24,083 nt of DNA from G020348185 sp964525045 (GTDB lineage: Bacteria; Nitrospirota; Nitrospiria; Nitrospirales; UBA8639): positions 1-24,083 of the forward strand of contig CAZGFD010000039.1 in assembly GCA_964525045.1 (NCBI GenBank), written 5' to 3'. The translations under genes and the position numbers were made by a program. This document shows, piece after piece, positions 7,173-15,900 of the stretch (positions within the stretch are counted from its first letter, which is position 1; the number at the start of each line of letters is the position of its first letter). The notes below the pieces were generated by a model. It was given only the letters and a program-made list of their open reading frames with translations. It was not told the origin of the DNA and searched no databases.

Positions 7173-8708
7173 TTAACGCTTCTTGTTCGGATTGGCTGGA
7201 CGCTGAAGCCCAAGCTTCCTGATCTTGCTACGAAGGGTACTTGGAGCTAGCCCAAGTTGTTCCGCTGCTCCGCCGGATCCCTCAATCCGCCAATTGACCG
7301 AGGCCAAAATTTGTAGAATATGTTGACGCTCGAGATCAACCAACCCGGCCGGGGCTATAGGCGGTGGACTTGCAGTCGGGGGGACCAGAAGCCGTTCATC
7401 GATGTGCAAGAGAGAATCGTGAGAGAGAATCATAGCCCGTTCAATAAGGTTTTCCAGCTCCCGAATATTTCCTGGCCACGGGTATCGAATCAACCTCTCC
7501 ATGGATTCCGGAGCAATATCTTCACACCGGCGCCTCAACTTCACACGGTAGTGATCCAGAAAATGCCTGGCTAAGCCGGGAATATCTTCGGGACGGGACC
7601 GGAGCGGAGGAATCGTAATCGGGAACACATGAAGCCGGTAAAACAGGTCAGCGCGAAACCGCCCTTGCTCAATCGCCGCAGCCAAATCAGCATTGGTTGC
7701 AGCGATTAATCGGACATCAACCGGGATAGGCCGTTTACCGCCAAGACGATCAACCACCCGGTCCTGGATGACCCGCAACAGTTTGGCCTGAGTCTCCAAT
7801 GGCATTTCCCCTATTTCGTCTAAAAACAACGTGCCACCACTAGCGAGCTCAAAACGGCCTTCTCGCCGTGCATCGGCGCCTGTAAAGGCCCCTCGCTCAT
7901 GGCCAAACAGTTCATTTTCCACCAGGCCTGCGGGGAATGCTGCGCAATTCACTCGAATAAATGGTTTTTCACAACGTGGGCTCCAATCGTGAATCGCTTG
8001 GGCCAGTAATTCCTTCCCAGTTCCCGTTTCCCCGGTAATCAACACCGTCGTTGTCGTAGGAGCGGCCTCTTTGGCAATTTCCAACACATGTTGGAAAATT
8101 CGGCTCTGTCCCACCATGGCCCCGTAATGCTTGGTGTGTTTAAGTTCTTCGGCAAGATACAGGTTTTCTCGAGCCAGTTGCTCACGCAGTTGGTTGATCT
8201 CCTCATACGCCTTCACATGGTCAATAGCATACGCGATCTGCATCGCCACTTGGGTTAAGAATTCCAGAGCCTCCGTGTCAGGGGTACCGGGTTCGACACT
8301 GCCAATATTGAGGATCCCTATACATTTCTCTTTGACCAATAAAGGAAGATTGATCATTCTTCCGAGGCCTTCTTCCACGTACCACTTATCCTCAAGAAAT
8401 ACCTGTTCCTCCTTGAGGTCGGGCCGGACATGAACGGTTTTGTGATCGTATGCCCATCCCATTCCGCTTCCTGTGAGGGGGATAATCGATTCGCGCCGAA
8501 CGACGACCTTTGGCATGTTGGTCGCCACCACGTAAAATCGAAACCCGTCGGCCTCTCGATCATACAATGTGACGCTGGCTCGAGCCCATGGCATTACCTG
8601 GGTGATCTGAGCAGTAATGGCTTGCCACAGACTATGAGTATCCCGCTGCGAATTGAGCACAATCGCAACTTCAAGTAATGCCCGATAGCTGGTTTCAATT
8701 CGATTCAT
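7173..8708 (-). CDS. sigma-54-dependent transcriptional activator with GAF sensor (paralogue 1)
   Basis: A 511-residue enhancer-binding protein of the FhlA/NorR layout. An N-terminal GAF domain covers about 10-165, then a coiled-coil linker (INQLREQLARENLYLAEEL, about 171-189), then the AAA+ domain with Walker A GETGTGKE (226-233), the sigma-54 contact loop GAFTGA (273-278), Walker B GGTLFLDEIGE (291-301) and FRADLFYRL with the arginine fingers (351-359). A Fis-type helix-turn-helix ends the protein (GAAEQLGLAPSTLRSKIRKLGL). The intact GAFTGA means it should remodel sigma-54 holoenzyme. I chose ATG 8708 because AAGGA lies 6 bp before it and because the paralogue aligns from this point. There is no receiver domain, so control is by a ligand or partner acting on the GAF domain. 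The protein is collinear with the activator at 19413-20978, so the pair arose by duplication. Confidence 0.92.
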   Translation of the reverse strand: MNRIETSYRALLEVAIVLNSQRDTHSLWQAITAQITQVMPWARASVTLYDREADGFRFYVVATNMPKVVVRRESIIPLTGSGMGWAYDHKTVHVRPDLKEEQVFLEDKWYVEEGLGRMINLPLLVKEKCIGILNIGSVEPGTPDTEALEFLTQVAMQIAYAIDHVKAYEEINQLREQLARENLYLAEELKHTKHYGAMVGQSRIFQHVLEIAKEAAPTTTTVLITGETGTGKELLAQAIHDWSPRCEKPFIRVNCAAFPAGLVENELFGHERGAFTGADARREGRFELASGGTLFLDEIGEMPLETQAKLLRVIQDRVVDRLGGKRPIPVDVRLIAATNADLAAAIEQGRFRADLFYRLHVFPITIPPLRSRPEDIPGLARHFLDHYRVKLRRRCEDIAPESMERLIRYPWPGNIRELENLIERAMILSHDSLLHIDERLLVPPTASPPPIAPAGLVDLERQHILQILASVNWRIEGSGGAAEQLGLAPSTLRSKIRKLGLQRPANPNKKR

Positions 8709-9189
8709 TGGAAATCCTTGAAAACCAATTATACCAAATTCACTCCGAGCCATTATATCCGTACCGAAGGGGAGCAAATCGAGCCGTTCACTTCTCAGGC
8801 GATTGACGATCCTTCACTTGAGGAGACAAAATCTTCGCATTGTATACACGTCCCTAACAGGTATTTCGAAATGTACACTTCAATTGGTGGTAGTTATTTA
8901 AAGAATAGGTTCAAGCTGACCCCATGTGTGACTTGGCAGAAGGGGCAATCCTACTGGACATTGGCAAAGGTGTATTTATAAGGAGCCCACAACAGATAAG
9001 TTGTCATTTGGGGCCGATCGTTTGGATCCAGTATCATTGCGGTGGTTCCCTCGAGATCTCGAAGGCCCCAGTGGGATAACCGGCCCTCGTTAAAACGCGG
9101 CGTATAGTGGCAAATACGGCGGGAGAAGATGTTGGCTACTCCCGGTCACAGTAAAGCTGAGCGGTGGTAACCACTAAAAATCAGCTCAC
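8709..9189. other. intergenic region between the flavoprotein gene and activator 1
   Basis: About 480 bp with no supported gene. It contains a perfect 12-bp palindrome, TCGAGATCTCGA (9051-9062), and a weak terminator-like hairpin near 9152-9188, just after the flavoprotein stop on the - strand: AGCTGA/TCAGCT outer arms, GTGGT/ACCAC inner arms and a short T run. No convincing sigma-54 element for activator 1 was found here. Confidence 0.4.
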
Positions 9190-9963
9190 TCAATACCCTA
9201 CAAACTCTTCAGTACGAATATCCGGATATCGAATTCCTGAGGTTTCGAGCATCGTTCGTAATCCTCTGACCATCTTTGGTGGCCCCACGATGAAATAGAT
9301 CGGCGACTCGATTTCTGGCAAAACTTTCCGTATTAAATGCATATTTAAGTAACCCGTATTCCCATGCCATGAGCGATGCGAGTTGTGCATTTGGGTCATC
9401 GTTCCGATGAAGGTGTACTGTGAGTTTATCTGCTGAAGTGCTTGCAATTCTTCAAGAAACGCCGCACCTTCGGGCCGTCGATTTGAGTAAAAGAGATAGA
9501 GACGATGCGGAAGTTTTTTTTGGGCAGCATGCACCACCATGCTCCGAAACGGAGTGATCCCGATGCCCCCGGCAAGAAAGACTATGGGCCGCGTCACCTT
9601 CTCCGGTAGTGTCATATTTCCAAAAGGACCTTCAATGTTTACCGAGGATTCAAGAGGCATAGCCGCTAATTCACGTTTAAACGCGGTATTTCTCAAACGG
9701 GTCACCACCATAAGATGATTGTCAGAGGGTGCACTGGCAATGGTAAACGCTCGTGTATTGCCTTTTGAATCAATTATTGGCGGGCCGAGAAGCATGAGAT
9801 CGATAAACTGACCTGCCTGAAACACAAAATCGGTCGGTCGGTCAAAATACAAGGCCATGGTCCTCTCGGCCACTTCATGCCGCGATACCAATCGGACTTG
9901 ATAGTTCGTTGGTTGTACGACAGTTACCTTCGAATTGCTATTCCGACTAGTTAGCGAGTCCAC
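9190..9963 (-). CDS. ferredoxin-NADP reductase-like FAD oxidoreductase
   Basis: A 257-residue flavoprotein of the FNR superfamily that moves electrons between NAD(P)H and a one-electron carrier. The FAD domain carries RAFTIASAPS (the R-x-(Y/F)-(S/T)-x-x-S motif); the nucleotide domain carries AGGIGITPFRSM and, near the end, VGPPKMV; the C-terminus is EEFVGY. No iron-sulfur motif is visible, so it is a stand-alone reductase module. I placed the start at GTG 9963 because AAAGGAG lies 8 bp before it; a frame from 10023 is open but lacks a ribosome site. It is the third gene behind the repeat-module and CBS genes, with about 150 bp to the CBS gene. The electron partner cannot be read from the sequence. 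Confidence 0.85.
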   Translation of the reverse strand: MDSLTSRNSNSKVTVVQPTNYQVRLVSRHEVAERTMALYFDRPTDFVFQAGQFIDLMLLGPPIIDSKGNTRAFTIASAPSDNHLMVVTRLRNTAFKRELAAMPLESSVNIEGPFGNMTLPEKVTRPIVFLAGGIGITPFRSMVVHAAQKKLPHRLYLFYSNRRPEGAAFLEELQALQQINSQYTFIGTMTQMHNSHRSWHGNTGYLNMHLIRKVLPEIESPIYFIVGPPKMVRGLRTMLETSGIRYPDIRTEEFVGY

Positions 9964-10117
9964 TTCCCAATCTCCTTTCCATTCATGACCGGTCATGCCA
10001 GAGGGCATCGTCAGGACGGTCACCTATTTCATCGTGAAAGAGCAGTAAAGCCAACTCTTCCAGATGTTTGGGTGTCGCGCTTTTTTCAGTGCCGAGATCC
10101 GCCATTGGGGGTCATTG

Positions 10118-10549
10118 TTAGGGATCGAGCCCCATGCCCACACCCAGACCAATCCGCCCCCGCAAGAGATCATGGCGAGAAATGGAATACGCCACGACCC
10201 CATTTTTTTCAACCGGCAGATTGACCACGCGATGTTCTTCCATCAATGTGGCGGCATCCGTGATCTTGGTTGCGGGTGTGATGGCCAAACGATCTATCCG
10301 CATGATGTCTTCAGCGGTAAGGGTCTCGAGGTCGTTCCCCGCATCGAGTGAACGCATGACATCAAACTCATTGATAAAGCCGAGATATCGACCCTTCTCG
10401 TCCACCACCGGCGCACCGGCCGTATGGGTCGAGAGCAAAGCTACGGCAATTTCCTGGCCATTTTCTTTTGGGTGGAACCGCACAGCATTAGTGGCCACGA
10501 GTTGTCCAACTGTGTTTAAGCCTTCTGAGGGTATACCTTGCGTGATCAT
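10118..10549 (-). CDS. CBS-domain pair protein
   Basis: A 143-residue protein made almost wholly of two CBS motifs. The first runs about 14-70 (VGQLVATNAVRF..., TAGAPVVDEKGRYLGFINEFDVMR) and the second about 80-135 (AEDIMRIDRLAITP..., RVVNLPVEKNGVVAYSISRHDLLR). CBS pairs bind adenosine nucleotides and report energy charge, or act as small stand-alone regulators; the ligand here is unknown. AAGGAGG lies 5 bp before ATG 10549. It lies between the repeat-module protein (76 bp upstream) and the flavoprotein on the same strand, probably in one transcript. Confidence 0.88.
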   Translation of the reverse strand: MITQGIPSEGLNTVGQLVATNAVRFHPKENGQEIAVALLSTHTAGAPVVDEKGRYLGFINEFDVMRSLDAGNDLETLTAEDIMRIDRLAITPATKITDAATLMEEHRVVNLPVEKNGVVAYSISRHDLLRGRIGLGVGMGLDP

Positions 10550-10625
10550 GATTGCCTCCTTAGTATTTCAATGTTTCGATTTCTGAGATTCTGCTTCCTT
10601 CAGCCCACTATCGTCGATTGTCAGG

Positions 10626-11459
10626 TTAGTTGACCGACACATCAGTGACTTTATTTTCGTCATCCACAAACAGCACGACCGTTTTCCCCTCGGCTAACGG
10701 ATTGAGTTTTTTCTGCATGAGGGGCCGGACTTCATAAGTTCGATCCTTCCCATCGTCGGTTCGGATAGAGATGCTGTTGTTATCTAAGCGTTTCACAATC
10801 ATACCCGTCACCCGACTGAAACTGGCTTTAAGCGGCGTTTTCTTCTGCCAAAGCTGCTGCGCCTCAGCCACAGCTTCCGGGCTGCCATAGGTGACATCGG
10901 CGATCCCACCCCGTTCATCGATGAGAAAGATAACTTTGGCTCCTACGGGAACGGAGGCGACTTTGCTTCTAGCCAAGGGCCTCACCAAATGAGACTCTTC
11001 GCTCCCATCTTCCGTTCGAATCACGGCTTTTTCATGGCCGGTGATGAGCGGTTGGGCCAATTCACCCCGGATGATCTGATGGTGACTCGTTTCCCCTTCC
11101 ACATGAATATCAACAATCAGATTTTGGTCGTTCACAGTAATCTCCACCCGGTCACCTTTCTTGAGCGGCGGCAATCCCTTGTCCTTGCGAACGTTCATGG
11201 GAAGAAAACGGGCCTCTCCTTTTTCCATTTCGACCCGGGCCTGGCGGCTTCTGATCTCCTTGACCGTACCCTGGAGGATCCTGTCTCCAGACAGTAATTG
11301 ATGATGGTCTTTACCAAATTCGTTGGCGCCAAACACCTTTGGTGTGATGGACAGAACCCCTATGACTCCCAAGGCCAAAAGGGAATAACCTGCCAAGCCA
11401 ACGATCGAACCGGCTGGGGAAAGGTTCCCTGTCTTATTCTGTGTTGTAATCGTATTCAT
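10626..11459 (-). CDS. exported or membrane-anchored protein with three repeated beta-rich modules
   Basis: A 277-residue protein of unknown function. A hydrophobic segment at about 17-44 is a signal peptide or anchor. The rest consists of three copies of a module of about 60 residues, at about 60-120, 128-191 and 214-277. Each starts with (I/V)x(G)x(V/I/L), passes through (R)x(E/D)(D/M)G and a (V)RP or similar, and ends with a hydrophobic strand followed by D-(D/E/Q)-xx-(K/G/L)-(V/I)xDVxx: NDQNLIVDIHV, DERGGIADVTY and DDENKVTDVSV. The pattern suggests small OB- or SH3-like barrels, by inference only. GGAGGG is close to ATG 11459. A sigma-54-like element lies about 90-105 bp upstream, and this gene would lead the three-gene group with the CBS protein and the flavoprotein. 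Confidence 0.75.
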   Translation of the reverse strand: MNTITTQNKTGNLSPAGSIVGLAGYSLLALGVIGVLSITPKVFGANEFGKDHHQLLSGDRILQGTVKEIRSRQARVEMEKGEARFLPMNVRKDKGLPPLKKGDRVEITVNDQNLIVDIHVEGETSHHQIIRGELAQPLITGHEKAVIRTEDGSEESHLVRPLARSKVASVPVGAKVIFLIDERGGIADVTYGSPEAVAEAQQLWQKKTPLKASFSRVTGMIVKRLDNNSISIRTDDGKDRTYEVRPLMQKKLNPLAEGKTVVLFVDDENKVTDVSVN

Positions 11460-11550
11460 AAACCCTCCGCATGTTAGTTAGTCGTTTTATCGCTGAAAGA
11501 TTTACTATGTCCAATACTCTCTTTGAGATCAGACCTTATTTTTATGTTAT

Positions 11551-11565
11551 GCAGGTCATGTGCCA
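11551..11565 (-). promoter_or_regulatory. candidate sigma-54 promoter of the three-gene group
   Basis: The - strand reads TGGCACATGACCTGC from 11565 to 11551 and then AT. The -24 box TGGCAC is perfect, the 10-bp spacing between GG and GC is exact, and the -12 box is CTGCA. Transcription would start near 11539, about 80 bases before ATG 11459. The -24 box overlaps one arm of a strong inverted repeat (11561-11590), so part of the match could be a by-product of that repeat. Confidence 0.6.
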
Positions 11566-11590
11566 TGCCTCTCAAAAGAGGGGCATGGCA
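11561..11590. repeat. strong inverted repeat overlapping the sigma-54 -24 box
   Basis: TGCCATGCCTCTC (11561-11573), loop AAAA (11574-11577), GAGGGGCATGGCA (11578-11590): 13 paired positions, one of them G-U in RNA. Neither strand shows a following T tract, so it is a poor terminator. Its arm contributes the GGCA of the candidate -24 box. Confidence 0.7.
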
Positions 11591-11657
11591 AAATTCTGAC
11601 TTTACTCCAATAGCTTGTAAACCGTTGTAAAAAACTAAATGGGGAAATTTTCCCATT

Positions 11658-11688
11658 ACCCACGAAGAGAGGCGATGCGTTCGTGGGT
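11658..11688. repeat. 9-bp perfect inverted repeat, possible activator site
   Basis: ACCCACGAA (11658-11666) and TTCGTGGGT (11680-11688) are exact complements around 13 bp. The centre lies about 110 bp upstream of the candidate -24 box at 11564, where a sigma-54 activator would bind. The remainder of 11689-11905 shows no gene or further strong motif. Confidence 0.45.
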
Positions 11689-11905
11689 TGAGCCGCGTTT
11701 GAGCGTGGCCAATTTCTCTCTTAAAAAATTTGAGGGGTAGGCTGCTTCGAAGGGGTAATCCCAAAGCAGGAGTAATCTGGCTAAGGCAATAGTGAGGAAA
11801 GTTTGAAAGCTATTCCCAAATTTAGTTGAATATTCATGGTCTGAAAAAGTCCAAAAGAATTACACACATTCATCTAGATATACTGATCCGTTGGCCATCC
11901 ATTGT

Positions 11906-12832
11906 TTAGGAAGTTTTCTGCCGTCTTAAGGAAGGGGTAATCTTTTCTCCTTCATCCAACATTTCCAATCCAAAATGAGGATTGTCTTGCATTTCGTGAA
12001 CGCTTCTTCGACCCTGGGGAGCGTGATAGTCGAAATGAACAGAAACGGTTCCATCCGGTGTGACCGTAATAGGTTGTTCAAGATATTGTTTCATGCCTGC
12101 ATGCCACACCGTCAACAGATACGTTCCCGGAGGGATATTGGAAATTTCAAACCGCCCATCTGCCTGGGTTATCGCGTAGTACGGATTGTCGACCACCACT
12201 CCCCAGGAAAACATATAGGGATGAAATCCACATTGCATGACGAAAATATTCCGGCCCTTCGTCAGATGAATCGTTTCCCGCATCGGCTTCCCGGGCAAGT
12301 GCCGGTGGTCATTGATTAAATCCATTACCTTGTGAAATGGATTCATCGGAAGTGGGCGGTTAAATAAAATCCGAGCCCCACGAGCGCGAGCGGTCTCATA
12401 ACCTTGAATATCATGCTCGACCGGATCCATATTGATCACTTCTATGTCTTCCTGGTCGCGCAAGACATTGATGAACGGTAAAAAGTCACAGTCCTTCGCT
12501 TCAATTCTCACTTCCGGTAAATGAAAAGCTTTACCTTTTTCAATGCCTTTTATCATCACCACCGCATCTTGGAGCCCACCATTCGGGTCCACAATAAAAT
12601 CCTCAACAATCCGCCATCCCGTTCCAGTCGAAATCCGTCCACAATAGACGGGATCTGGAATGGTTACCAGGTTAAAGGCCATGGGTTTGGGATATTCTCC
12701 AATCAAAGTCACCTTTCCCTGGATCGTCCCACCATTTACCACCACGATTGGTTCATACGACCATCCCTGGGATACCGGCCACGCAAAATTCACAAATAGG
12801 ACTAAAAGGAATTGACAAAATAGTTTTCTCAC
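11906..12832 (-). CDS. secreted cupredoxin-like protein with carboxypeptidase-regulatory-like domain
   Basis: A 308-residue exported protein. Residues 1-26 from MRKLFCQFLL are a signal peptide. The middle part has a cupredoxin-like copper set: H140 (EHDIQGYE), then C201, H204 and M207 in MQCGFHPYM, the order of type 1 copper ligands (H...C-x2-H-x2-M). The C-terminal part (about 218-265, ADGRFEISNIPPGTYLLTVWHAG) is a carboxypeptidase-regulatory-like beta sandwich, often used for binding or anchoring. I chose GTG 12832 because AAGGAG lies 8 bp before it and the signal peptide then begins properly; the open frame extends to 12856. It follows the giant multicopper oxidase by about 140 bp on the same strand, so it may be its electron partner or a copper carrier. 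That pairing is inference. Confidence 0.75.
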   Translation of the reverse strand: MRKLFCQFLLVLFVNFAWPVSQGWSYEPIVVVNGGTIQGKVTLIGEYPKPMAFNLVTIPDPVYCGRISTGTGWRIVEDFIVDPNGGLQDAVVMIKGIEKGKAFHLPEVRIEAKDCDFLPFINVLRDQEDIEVINMDPVEHDIQGYETARARGARILFNRPLPMNPFHKVMDLINDHRHLPGKPMRETIHLTKGRNIFVMQCGFHPYMFSWGVVVDNPYYAITQADGRFEISNIPPGTYLLTVWHAGMKQYLEQPITVTPDGTVSVHFDYHAPQGRRSVHEMQDNPHFGLEMLDEGEKITPSLRRQKTS

Positions 12833-12975
12833 GTTCACCTCTCCTTTCACGCTCACCCCTGCGCCTCCGTCTTCATAAATATTTCACCTTTGAGGGATTT
12901 CTAGGGGCCACATCGCCGTCATGAATTTCCGTCGGTAGTGTGACCAGGCCAAGGCTGTATTTCATGCCCCAAATT

Positions 12976-15900
12976 TTATTTCAAACCTACAGGTTTGACT
13001 TCCGTCCCCTCAGAAAAGTTCTCTCGGGCTTCTTTGACTCCCGGTCTACCACTCTGCAATGGGAGAATTCGTGGATCACCATTTGGGTGGACACGGAAAT
13101 ACCCCCATTGACCCGATTGCGCGTAGGGCAAGCGCTGGTTATTCCAAATATAGTCCCCAGGCAGGCCATAAGGCCCTCCCGCCGAGGGGATAAACGTATC
13201 AATGGTCTCCGATCCACCAAACTCCACCACGCTAATCAGATCAGCACCAGGCATAAAAGGTTCGATGGGCCATTCGTGTTTTTCAATGCTAAACATTCCG
13301 TTTTGCTCACTACTGGCGCCAAAGACATGAATTCGGACAGGATCACCAGCATGCGCTTCGATGAGGGGGGTGAAAGGATCTTGTGGGTTGTCAACTTCAC
13401 AAGGTTGGAACATTCGCCCCAAGGAGCACCCGAGTTCCTCCCGATAGAGATAGGGTTCGGACCGATAATTGACCCCTGTCAGGCCGGCCACATTTTGAAC
13501 ATAGGGCATGAAGCTCGTTCCAATGATATTATCTTCATCTTGAAAAAACAGTGCGACATCCCGATAGTTGGCACGATGTTCATTGCCAGAAATCCTTTGG
13601 TCAACCAAGACATCAGCAACCCAGCTATTTTTGAGGGAAATATCCGCTCCCGTTTTGGGATGACGATACATTGATCCTTTAGGGCCGATAATGATGGCCC
13701 CAAATAAACCGTTTCTCGGGTTCATCATCATATTGCCGCCATCCCAAACCAGTGCAGCGATCTCCCCAAAGGATGGATCCGCAAAATAGGTATAGGTTCG
13801 GCTCTCACCTGGACCGATTGTCTGATCACCCGGATTGTGGCCAAGGTTAACACCTAAGGAGTCTTTTGGATCAAAAGCCAAGGCAAAGGCGGAAAATGAG
13901 GCCCGGCTGGATTTCATTTTATTAGTCAAATGCACGTGGATGCAGTCACCCACGTTCGCTCTCAGGGTCAACGGCATCGGGTGGAAGTCCCCGGCGACTT
14001 TCTCGAGATCCTCTTCCAAGACAAAGATTTTTCCATCTGGATTTCGAAGTTCGATTTTCCGTTCGAAATCCACTTCTATGGAATCCGAAGCCTGTGGATT
14101 GAAACTCATTTCTGGATGATCAAGAGCCAGAACGTTGAATACTTTCACCGGAGCGTCTTGGGGACACACCGGTAACGTAGGCTTAGGACCTGTATGTTCT
14201 GCAAATCCTCTTGGCAACGGCTTCAAATCCTTATTCATCTCATCAAAGACACGGATTATCCCCCATGAGCCTTCCGAGAGTTTCGAAGACCGTCCATTGA
14301 AATACAAATAGTCTCCCGCTTGCCTTCGCGGCCCTCCGGCTTCAGGGACGACTAAATCATATCGTTCCGCAATTCCCACGTGAATAGAATTTTTCTTATT
14401 CGCATCTCCGGCATAGCGCTCTGTCAAGAATGTATGCCCTGATACGGTAAACACATGCGTCTCATTCATTAACGACTCCACGAGTCGGAACACAATGGTG
14501 TCTCCCGCATAGGCCTGCAGGAGAGGGGTACTCGGGTCACCATGGACCAGACTACTGAACATTTTGGATGGGTCAGGATTGACAGCCAACCGCTGAGCAA
14601 TGGGTTCAGCGCGGAAGTCAATCCCGCTCCCCGTGGTATGGGTACCTCCATTTAAGAATGGCATCGGGGTCATGTACAAATCATCCGGCATTTGAAAAGA
14701 CACGGTTTTCCCTGCCTCCAAGGCCACTTCAATTGGCTGGCCGGGAGGATTTCCGGCCGTCACGATATTCACCGTATGGGGCACGGTATCATGCATCTGA
14801 ACAGTCAATTCCCGAAAACTGGAATTCACACCGTATCCCACGGGCTCACTCGTATGAATGTCCGCAATTGGCCCTGTCCTTATCGGCTTACCCGTCATGG
14901 GATCGTGATACGTCGATCCAACGGGCTCCACCAACAGTGAGCAAAATCCGCCATGCGGCCAGGTCGTGGCACCGAATGCATGATCATGACAGAACACCGT
15001 CCCCACATCCGCGTCAAGCCAAAATCGTTGACGGACAAACTCGACCGTCACGATATCCTGTTCGGGATGATCATGCTCGAGAGGTTTATAAAAAGAAATG
15101 GTATCACCTTCAATGGTTTGGATTCGGCGGATTTCATTGCCTTCTACATTATCAGCACCTACCAGCAGTAACGTCCCTTCGTGATATTGTGCCGCGTTTG
15201 AGACCCGAATGCTCTGCGCTCCTTTCTTTGCCGGTTCAAGGATGACCGCGTTCATGGGTACTGGTAACCCCTTCTTGACCTTCTTCTCCAACATCGTGAA
15301 GGGGCGAACCGATTGTTCATAAGACATTCCCGTGATGACCCCATCAGAGGATTGGGTATCGAACTGAACAAAATGAAAATGAGTATTTATTTTTGACGAC
15401 TGAAAATTTGTAAAATCGTCGTCTTCCCATTCACTGGTGAGGACGTAATCAAGACAGTCATAAATATTGGCCCGGAACACCAGAGGATGTTTCAAGTCAT
15501 TGTTGCCACGAATCGCTTCCTCCTCCTCATGGGCTACGAAAATTAAAGCCTTAGGATCCACTACGGGATCCTCATCGCCTTCTTTTGCAGACATTTCAAT
15601 CGGAGTTTCAATGAAATGGACGTTATAGTAGGCTCGATTCGCGTTTTCCGGACAGAGACTCCAGCGGCCGTTTTCACCGGGTCTGGCCGGCTCGGTCGAC
15701 GAACCGCCTTCGGCATTTCTTCGAATAGGCTCCAACCAGGGCGCCGGATTGTGGTCAGGCGCAAACGGCACTCGCTTACCAAAATGCGGGGTCATGTGGG
15801 GCCAGGCCAATTTTCCGGTTCCGGGATCGAACAACAAAGGCCGCCGCTGCCCGGGAGTCTCAGATTGATACTTAGGATTGGGAATCGTACTTTCTTTTTC

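Noticed and set aside
8795..8815. GG-N10-GC on the - strand upstream of activator 1
   Set aside because: The -24 box lacks the CA after GG and the -12 box lacks the preceding T; too weak to call.
8718..8981. 87-codon + strand frame upstream of activator 1
   Set aside because: Overlaps the promoter and leader side of the activator; composition not protein-like.
11474..11764. 96-codon - strand frame in the gap before the repeat-module gene
   Set aside because: It crosses the inverted repeats and the sigma-54 element, with no ribosome site and no family resemblance.
12940..13674. Long + strand open frame (244 codons) opposite the end of the multicopper oxidase
   Set aside because: Antisense shadow of a well-supported gene with clear motifs.
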